This document shows, in pieces, positions 15,643-20,758 of a stretch of DNA of 20,758 nt. A program made the translations under genes and the position numbers. The DNA is from Deinococcus sp045062605 (GTDB lineage: Bacteria; Deinococcota; Deinococci; Deinococcales; Deinococcaceae): contig NZ_JBJGDW010000064.1 in the NCBI RefSeq assembly GCF_045062605.1, forward strand, positions 1 to 20,758, given 5' to 3'. The notes under the pieces were generated by a model, which had not been told where the DNA came from, searched no databases, and saw only the letters and a list, made by a program, of their open reading frames with translations. Each line of letters starts with the position of its first letter. Position 1 is the stretch's first letter.

Positions 15643-18003
15643 GTTCACTGGGGGAATCCCATCCTCAGGCAGATTGCCCGGATCACTGGGCACAAGATCA
15701 CTGGGCACAAGCTCCGGCAAAGGCTCAGGCCCAGTGGGGGCAGCAATGCCACCAGAGGGCGGCGCGTCAGGCCGTGGCTCAAGCGGGACCACCTCTGCAC
15801 CGCCAGTCATGGGGACGGCGGGAATGTCCTGCGCCCCAGGCACAAGCTGAAGATCCGGCGTCGGCTCAGAACCATTCACGACTGGCGCTGGCTCTGGCTG
15901 GGTCACCGTCTGCGAGGCAGGCTGAACCGTTTCCGGTTGCGCTGCCGGACGGTTTCGCCTGAAAAAACTGTTGCCGCTGCCGTCGCGGGCGGTGGGTGCC
16001 TCATCGGCCTGGGCGGTGCGGAAGGCCATCTCTACCTGACGGACCACGCGGTAGGTGACGCCATCCGGTTCCTTGAAGGTCTGGGGAGGCTGGCCCGAAA
16101 GCGCCCCGGCGACGGTCTGCTGCCAGATCGGCGTGGGAATCTCGCCGCTGTAGGCCCAGCCGGGTAACGCACCGCCCGCCTGCCGGCCCACCCATACGGC
16201 CCCGGAGACGGTAGGGGTGACACCTGCGAACCACAGGTCCTTGATGTCGTTGGTGGTGCCGGTCTTGCCGCCCACCTGCCGGCCCTCGATCTGCGCGCGC
16301 GTGGCAAGACCGCCCTGAACGGGGGTCAGGTCGTTGACCACGCCCCGGATCATGTCCAGCCCCAGCCACGCGGTCTGCGCGTCCCAGACCCGTTTTGCCA
16401 CCGGGGCCGGGCGCGTGTACAGGGAAACGCCGCGCGCGTCTTCCACGCTGCGGACCAGACTGGGCGCGTAATACAGCCCGCCATTGGCGAATGGGGCGTA
16501 GGCGGCGGCCATCTGGAGCGGGCTGGCCTCTAAAGTGCCGATGGTTAGGGACAGTCCAGCGTTGGACGGCGGGGTCAGGCCCAGTTGCCTGAGTTTGGCC
16601 TCGAAGTTCTGCACTCCCAGTTCCTGACCGATTCGCACGGTGGGCAGGTTGAGGCTGTGATCCAGCGCATAACGCATGGTCACGTAGCGCCCGGTCCAGC
16701 GCCCGTCGTAGTTCTGCGGCTGATACGAGGTATTCACCAGCGGCGAGTCCAGCACGGTGTCACTTTGCTTCCAGCCGGTTTCCAGCGCCAGCGTGTACAG
16801 CAGCGGCTTGATGGAACTACCTACCTGCCGCCGCGCCTGAATGGCGTTGTCCCAGTCGCTGGGCCGCCCCCCGGTCAGTTTCTGGCCCACCAGCGCCAGC
16901 ACCTCGCCGTTCGCCGGGCTGACCAGCGCGATGCCCAGGGTTGCGCCGTCGGGGAGCTTGGCGTCCAGGCTGGCCTGTTCTGCCGATTGCTGCGCGGCCA
17001 CGCTCATGCCCGTCACGATCTTGCCACCGCCGTACAGCGCCCTCCGCCCAATGATCGGCAGCAATTCCTTCTCGACGGCCTGAAGGTAATACTGGGAGGC
17101 GAAGCGGCCTGTGCCCTGCGCGGCCTCCAGCGCGTTCATGTTCTGCTGCAACCGGTCCGTGTTTTCCAGCACCGCGCTTCGCAGGGTGCCGTCCGCGTTC
17201 CAGCCGATGCGCCAGCCTGCCGGATAGATCGGCGTTTTCCACGCGGCGTCGGCCTCGGCCTGGGTAATGCGGGCGTCGTCTACCATGCGGCCCAGCAGGT
17301 CTTTCATGAGGGGGCGATAGGCGGCAAACGCCTTGTAACGGCTGTTGGGCGCGGGAATCAGCGTCGTCAGATACACGCTCTCGGCCAGATTCAAGCTGGC
17401 CGCCGATTTGCCGAAGTACGCCTGCGCCGCCGTTCCCGCACCCACGATGTCGTCGCGCCCGCCGTCTCCCCAGTAGATGATGTTGAGGTAGGCGTTGAGA
17501 ATCCGGTCCTTGTCGTAATTGCGGTCCAGTTGAAAGGCCAGCACCGCTTCCTTGAACTTGCGCTCGGCGGTGCGGGCACTCTGGAGGTCGGAGAGCAGCG
17601 TGTTCTTGACCACCTGCTGCGTGATGCTCGATCCGCCTTCCAGATCGTTTTGCAGCAGCCCCTTGATCAGCCCGCGCGCAATGCCGATGTAATCGACGCC
17701 GTGATGCTCGTAGAAGCGGCGGTCCTCGCTGGTCACGGCGGCCTTCTGCAACCACGGGCTGATCTGGCCCAGCTTCAGGAGGTTGCGGTTGGTGCCGCCC
17801 GAGCCGCCCAGACTGGGCGTCAGGGTGCCGATCAGCGTGTTCTGGCGGTCATACACGCGGGTCTGCCCACTGACCTCCAGCACGTCCAGGTCGGTCACGC
17901 TGGGCAGATCGCGACCCCACATCCACCACAGAACCAGCACGCCCAGCAGCGCCAGCAGCAACATGATTGCCACGAAGCGGCTCAGACCGACCAGAAATCT
18001 CAC
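15640..18003 (-). CDS. class A penicillin-binding protein (glycosyltransferase plus transpeptidase)
   Basis: The 787-aa product has one N-terminal membrane helix (about 11-29). A GT51 glycosyltransferase domain follows, with catalytic Glu93 in EDRRFYEHHGVD, GGSSITQQ (123-130) and Glu152 in RKFKEAVLA. The transpeptidase domain has Ser396 in SSIK, SLN (450-452) and KTGTT (580-584). It polymerises and cross-links peptidoglycan outside the membrane. A Pro/Glu-rich tail of about 130 residues (from about 655) contains a perfect 15-bp tandem duplication at 15681-15710 (VPSDL repeat). The start is GTG at 18003; it overlaps the stop of a five-codon leaderless mini-ORF. The stop lies within the end of a MITE-like element. 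It is divergent from ttcA. Confidence 0.93.
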   Translation of the reverse strand: MRFLVGLSRFVAIMLLLALLGVLVLWWMWGRDLPSVTDLDVLEVSGQTRVYDRQNTLIGTLTPSLGGSGGTNRNLLKLGQISPWLQKAAVTSEDRRFYEHHGVDYIGIARGLIKGLLQNDLEGGSSITQQVVKNTLLSDLQSARTAERKFKEAVLAFQLDRNYDKDRILNAYLNIIYWGDGGRDDIVGAGTAAQAYFGKSAASLNLAESVYLTTLIPAPNSRYKAFAAYRPLMKDLLGRMVDDARITQAEADAAWKTPIYPAGWRIGWNADGTLRSAVLENTDRLQQNMNALEAAQGTGRFASQYYLQAVEKELLPIIGRRALYGGGKIVTGMSVAAQQSAEQASLDAKLPDGATLGIALVSPANGEVLALVGQKLTGGRPSDWDNAIQARRQVGSSIKPLLYTLALETGWKQSDTVLDSPLVNTSYQPQNYDGRWTGRYVTMRYALDHSLNLPTVRIGQELGVQNFEAKLRQLGLTPPSNAGLSLTIGTLEASPLQMAAAYAPFANGGLYYAPSLVRSVEDARGVSLYTRPAPVAKRVWDAQTAWLGLDMIRGVVNDLTPVQGGLATRAQIEGRQVGGKTGTTNDIKDLWFAGVTPTVSGAVWVGRQAGGALPGWAYSGEIPTPIWQQTVAGALSGQPPQTFKEPDGVTYRVVRQVEMAFRTAQADEAPTARDGSGNSFFRRNRPAAQPETVQPASQTVTQPEPAPVVNGSEPTPDLQLVPGAQDIPAVPMTGGAEVVPLEPRPDAPPSGGIAAPTGPEPLPELVPSDLVPSDPGNLPEDGIPPVN
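15681..15710. repeat. 15-bp tandem duplication in the PBP tail
   Basis: GATCACTGGGCACAA occurs twice head to tail without mismatch. It keeps frame and encodes a repeated five-residue unit near the C-terminus. Confidence 0.85.
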
Positions 18004-18017
18004 TGCGCAAACCTCAT
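18000..18017 (-). CDS. possible five-codon leaderless leader ORF (MRFAQ) upstream of the PBP gene
   Basis: ATG AGG TTT GCG CAG TGA begins at 18017, and its TGA overlaps the GTG start of the PBP gene as GTGA. TAGAGT (18025-18030) ends exactly 7 nt before this ATG, the spacing seen at the other leaderless genes in the window, whereas it is 21 nt from the GTG. Ribosomes could load on the leaderless ATG and reinitiate at the GTG. Alternatively the ATG is fortuitous and GAGG 10 nt before the GTG serves as ribosome site. Confidence 0.4.
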   Translation of the reverse strand: MRFAQ

Positions 18018-18024
18018 CGCCAAC

Positions 18025-18030
18025 ACTCTA
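18025..18030 (-). promoter_or_regulatory. -10 element TAGAGT of the PBP transcript
   Basis: TAGAGT on the minus strand lies 7 nt before the mini-ORF ATG at 18017 and 21 nt before the PBP GTG. No clear -35 box. Confidence 0.45.
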
Positions 18031-18154
18031 CCGGGGCGGGAAGGAGAACGCCGAAAGGGGCGTTACGGTCTGAGCAGGAGCCAGTCATCGCAAAGCAGTC
18101 TGATGCCGGTGCCGGGGCTGGGGCGTCCGTCATAAGGGGGAGGCGGGCGCTACC

Positions 18155-19042
18155 ATGCACCGCACGCCCATGAGTCACCTTCCCTCCACCACCCCACCCG
18201 CCAACCTGTTCAAACCCATCGTCAGAGGGGCCGCGCGGGCCATCACCGACTTCGCCATGATCGAGGACGGGGACCGCGTAATGGTCTGCCTGAGTGGCGG
18301 CAAGGACAGTTACACGCTGCTGGACGTGCTGCTGCACTTTCAGAGGCGCGCGCCCATCCGGTTCGAGCTGGTGGCGGTCAATCTGGATCAGGGGCAGCCG
18401 GGCTTCCCGAAACACGTCCTGCCCGAGTATCTGAGCGCTTTGGGCGTGGAGTTCAGCATTCTGGAGCGCGACACCTTCAGCACGGTCATGGAAAAAACCA
18501 AACCCGGCCAGACCACCTGTACGCTGTGCAGCCGTCTGCGCCGGGGCCACCTCTACGCACACGCCCGCCGCCTGGGGGCCAGCAAGATTGCGCTGGGCCA
18601 CCACCGCGAGGACCTGCTGGAAACGCTGTTCATGAATATGTTCTTCGGCGCACGCCTGAAGGCGATGGCCCCCCGCCTGACCAGCGACGACGGGGGGAAC
18701 GTGGTCATTCGCCCGCTGGCCTACGTGTCAGAGGCCGATATCGTGCGCTACGCCGACGCCCGCGCCTTTCCGATCATCCCGTGTACGCTGTGCGGCGCTC
18801 AGCCCAACCTCCAGCGCGTGGTGGTGGGCGAGATGCTGGCCGGGTGGGAGCGCGAGCATCCGGGCCGCCTGAACAACATCCTGCGCTCGCTGGGCCGCGT
18901 GACCCCCAGCCACCTGCTGGACCGCGATTTGTTCGACTTCGCCGGGGCCGGTGCGGAGGGCGATACCGCCTTCGATTCGGAGGAATTTGCGGCGCGGGAA
19001 TTTCTGGTGGGGCTGGAGGAGCTGACGGTGGTGGATGGTTGA
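18155..19042 (+). CDS. ttcA: tRNA 2-thiocytidine(32) synthetase TtcA
   Basis: The 295-aa product has the PP-loop ATP pyrophosphatase motif SGGKDS (47-52). It has the cluster-binding cysteines Cys122 and Cys125 in TTCTLCSRLRRG and Cys210/Cys213 in IPCTLCGAQ, the pattern of TtcA, which adds sulfur to cytidine 32 of certain tRNAs using a [4Fe-4S] cluster. GHHREDLLETLFMN is the family helix. GGGAGG lies about 11 nt before the ATG at 18155; an ATG at 18170 (MSHLPS) is an alternative start with a poorer site. It is divergent from the PBP gene (151-bp gap containing a small AACGCC/GGCGTT hairpin at 18047-18064). The Fe-S requirement fits with the YgfZ-like protein nearby. Confidence 0.93.
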   Translation: MHRTPMSHLPSTTPPANLFKPIVRGAARAITDFAMIEDGDRVMVCLSGGKDSYTLLDVLLHFQRRAPIRFELVAVNLDQGQPGFPKHVLPEYLSALGVEFSILERDTFSTVMEKTKPGQTTCTLCSRLRRGHLYAHARRLGASKIALGHHREDLLETLFMNMFFGARLKAMAPRLTSDDGGNVVIRPLAYVSEADIVRYADARAFPIIPCTLCGAQPNLQRVVVGEMLAGWEREHPGRLNNILRSLGRVTPSHLLDRDLFDFAGAGAEGDTAFDSEEFAAREFLVGLEELTVVDG

Positions 19043-19047
19043 ACAGA

Positions 19048-19146
19048 ATGGGAGACTCACCAACTGGCCTACCTGATAATCCCCTCGCAATCTTCAATGC
19101 GCGGGAGCAGGAACAACAAACGCTAGCCCAGGCACTTTCAAAATAG
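19048..19146 (+). CDS. possible small protein of 32 aa downstream of ttcA
   Basis: An ORF starting MGDSPTGLPDNPLAIFNARE and ending QALSK begins 5 nt after the ttcA stop. It has a Pro-rich start and a Gln/Glu-rich amphipathic end, and is read in the same direction as ttcA, so coupling is possible. No Shine-Dalgarno is obvious and its third codon positions are much more AT-rich than in neighbouring genes. It may be a real small protein, a fragment of transferred DNA, or chance. Confidence 0.3.
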   Translation: MGDSPTGLPDNPLAIFNAREQEQQTLAQALSK

Positions 19147-19161
19147 CCAATCCAACGTCCA

Positions 19162-19211
19162 CCGAAGGCCGTCGGGCGCGCAGCGGACCGGCCGCATTCA
19201 GCGTGACGGAG
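19162..19211. repeat. dispersed 50-bp repeat, copy 2
   Basis: It matches 15304-15353 at 45 of 50 positions in the same orientation. It occupies the gap (19043-19296) between ttcA and the small membrane protein gene. Weak similarity continues for about 60 bp beyond (CTCTCCCGCC and nearby bases). Apart from it and the possible 32-aa ORF, the gap holds nothing recognisable. Confidence 0.7.
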
Positions 19212-19296
19212 CAGGGCATCAGACCTGGAGGCTATCGCCCTCTCCCGCCGACAACGCCCGAAAACTCATGCCCAATAGCCCCAGTCGACGCAGAAT

Positions 19297-19737
19297 TTAG
19301 CCCTCAACCGCTTCCGGCTCCCGCACCCAGCCGGGCACCTGCACCCAGACCACGAAGTGCATCACTGCGGCCAGCACCAAAAACAAAACCAGCGACAGCC
19401 ATTGAGACAGCGTGGCGCAGGCCAGAAGCAACGGCACACCCGGCGCGGTGGCCGCCTGAATGGCCCCGGTCAGGGCGGCCTGTCGGGCGGGCTGCGCGGT
19501 GTTGTGCGCGGCCTTGCGGGCAAAGTGCAGCGCCCCCAGCGAAAGCAGCAGCACCACCCCCAGCAGCAGCAACAGCGCGGACAGCGGCACCGGGGCCGGA
19601 TGCGTCAGCAGCAACAGCGCCCCCAGCACGACGCCGGGCAGGGCCAGCGCCGCCAGCCCCAGCAGGTAAGCGCGACGGGCAGCGCGGACCAGACCGTCGC
19701 GGCCAGAGCGCACGTCGCGCACGAAGGCTTGCAGCAT
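19297..19737 (-). CDS. small multi-helix membrane protein of unknown function
   Basis: The 146-aa product has about four hydrophobic helices in two pairs (about 25-45, 51-71, 96-112 and 113-133), separated by a basic/polar loop (HFARKAAHNTAQPARQ). No family is recognised. Its ATG lies 5 bp after the stop of the YgfZ-like gene, with no strong ribosome site, so translation is probably coupled to that gene. The C-terminus is acidic (REPEAVEG). A longer in-frame reading upstream overlaps the YgfZ-like gene and is rejected. Confidence 0.7.
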   Translation of the reverse strand: MLQAFVRDVRSGRDGLVRAARRAYLLGLAALALPGVVLGALLLLTHPAPVPLSALLLLLGVVLLLSLGALHFARKAAHNTAQPARQAALTGAIQAATAPGVPLLLACATLSQWLSLVLFLVLAAVMHFVVWVQVPGWVREPEAVEG

Positions 19738-19742
19738 GCGGT

Positions 19743-20615
19743 TCAGGTGCGGGCGGTCAGGGATTGCAGGCGGGCCGGGGTGCCGCCCACCTCCACCTCC
19801 GCACTCTCGGGAAGGTCCTTGCGGAGACGCGCCAGACCCAGGCCGCCCGCGTTCAGGCCCGCCTGCCCCACCACTTTCCCGGCGTGGGTCACATCTGCAC
19901 CCACATCCCAGCCGTCTCCAGCCAGTTGGGCAAGGTGATAGCGGGTGGTTCCGCGTGCCTCCAGCCGGGCCATGATTTCCTGGCCCACGTAGCAGCCCTT
20001 GCGGTAGCTGATGGCGGGCAGGGGGCCACCCACGTCCAGACCGACTTCCTGCGGCAGAACGCCCAGAAAGCCGTCGCGGGCGATGTCGGGAATCCCGGCG
20101 CGGATGCGGGCGGCGTCCAGCGTCTCCAGTGAGGCTTCCTCGCCGCCGAGTGCGGTCAGCACCTCTGCCTCGTGGCGCGCGAGATAATGTAGGTCCACAC
20201 CCGGCGTCCCCGTGCGGTTCACGCGCCCGGCCAGCACCACGCCGCCGCCCAGCTCGAAACTCTGCGCGTCGGAGCCGTCCGCGTTCCAACCTGGCACCCC
20301 ATCAGCCTCCCAGACATGGACCGTGTGGAGGGTGTCGGACACGTCCTGAACCTCCACCTGATCGAAGATGATGTATCGCTTCAAGCGGGACATCAGCGGC
20401 GCGGCCTGTACAGCGTCCAGATGCAGGTAAACATCGTCAGCACGTTTGTAGGCGCGCGCAAACTGTTCGATCTGGCCGCGCACGTTCAGGAAGGCGCAGG
20501 ACACCAGTCCGGGCGTCGGCGCACCGCGCAGATCGCCGGTCATCTGCCCCTGCACAAAGTCCACACGGTCCGCGCCCGTTACGCGTAGGCCACTGGAAGG
20601 GAAAAGAGTCCACAT
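19743..20615 (-). CDS. ygfZ: YgfZ/GcvT-domain protein (IBA57-like Fe-S cluster maturation factor)
   Basis: The 290-aa product has the folate-binding GcvT-like fold and the diagnostic motif KGCYVGQE (206-213) with Cys208, which separates YgfZ/IBA57 proteins from glycine-cleavage T-protein. VTGADRVDFVQGQMTGDL near the N-terminus is also typical. YgfZ helps assemble or repair certain [4Fe-4S] enzymes in a folate-dependent way; MiaB is a known client in E. coli, and nearby TtcA is another tRNA-modifying Fe-S enzyme. The start at 20615 is supported by a leaderless arrangement (TACTCT ending 7 nt upstream). The small membrane protein follows 5 bp after the stop. Confidence 0.9.
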   Translation of the reverse strand: MWTLFPSSGLRVTGADRVDFVQGQMTGDLRGAPTPGLVSCAFLNVRGQIEQFARAYKRADDVYLHLDAVQAAPLMSRLKRYIIFDQVEVQDVSDTLHTVHVWEADGVPGWNADGSDAQSFELGGGVVLAGRVNRTGTPGVDLHYLARHEAEVLTALGGEEASLETLDAARIRAGIPDIARDGFLGVLPQEVGLDVGGPLPAISYRKGCYVGQEIMARLEARGTTRYHLAQLAGDGWDVGADVTHAGKVVGQAGLNAGGLGLARLRKDLPESAEVEVGGTPARLQSLTART

Positions 20616-20622
20616 GAAATTC

Positions 20623-20628
20623 AGAGTA
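20623..20628 (-). promoter_or_regulatory. -10 element TACTCT of a probable leaderless transcript
   Basis: TACTCT on the minus strand ends 7 nt before the ATG at 20615, with no Shine-Dalgarno. The remaining sequence to the window end (20629-20758) shows no recognisable gene. Confidence 0.5.
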
Positions 20629-20758
20629 CGGGAATCGGGGCGGCGGGATTGGGGGAAAGAAGTGTAAGAGGCTGTCTGGAACGTGGGTCACAGTGGTAGA
20701 AGTGGATCGAGTCTCGTCTAAAAAATGGCGAGAATCCCTTGTTATCCCCGTGATCTCA

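Noticed and set aside
16585..18135. Long plus-strand reading frame (over 500 codons) opposite the PBP gene
   Set aside because: It is antisense to a PBP gene with all catalytic motifs. Such shadow frames are expected in GC-rich DNA, and its product has no recognisable domain.
20640..20758. Possible insertion-sequence end or start of another gene at the right edge
   Set aside because: The segment GAGGCTGTCTGG and a short TCTCG/CGAGA inverted repeat are suggestive, but no transposase motif, terminal repeat pair or coding frame can be shown within the window.

Overview
The window is GC-rich, gene-dense chromosomal DNA that most resembles a Deinococcus. Supporting signs are a divergent Rad52/DdrA-like protein, six start regions that look leaderless (a TANNNT -10 element 6-7 nt before the start codon and no Shine-Dalgarno), and several short dispersed repeats between genes. 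No species can be named from sequence alone. No rRNA, tRNA, CRISPR array or prophage was seen.

Layout. Positions 1-683 (minus) hold an IS4-type transposase remnant cut by a short repeat. A DoxX-like membrane protein (minus) is divergent from a TetR regulator, which is followed by a DinB-fold protein. A 200-bp repeat-bearing gap leads to a signal-less cobalamin-type substrate-binding protein (minus), divergent from an anchored cytochrome c and then a long-form SppA peptidase. Convergent to SppA on the minus strand are a Rad52/DdrA-like protein, a penicillin-acylase family Ntn hydrolase and a CitA/CitB-type two-component pair. This pair is divergent from a complete tripartite tricarboxylate transporter (tctC, tctB, tctA), the textbook arrangement for a TctD/TctE-like or CitAB-like system controlling carboxylate uptake. 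A 500-bp intergenic region after tctA contains a terminator, a dispersed repeat, a strong G-quadruplex motif and a 140-bp MITE-like element. That element's terminal repeat supplies the stop codon of a class A penicillin-binding protein. PBP is divergent from ttcA (tRNA 2-thiocytidine synthetase). The right end carries a YgfZ/IBA57-like Fe-S maturation protein and a small membrane protein, both minus strand.

No large new defence or biosynthetic system is visible. The most unusual material is regulatory and repetitive. Octamer arrays (consensus CCCTTAGA on the coding strand) lie directly upstream of two unrelated genes, one next to the DdrA-like gene where the last unit forms its -10 box. A five-codon leaderless mini-ORF ends inside the GTG start of the PBP gene. 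A paired 14-bp direct repeat between the sensor kinase and tctC is a good candidate operator. Three families of short interspersed elements are present.
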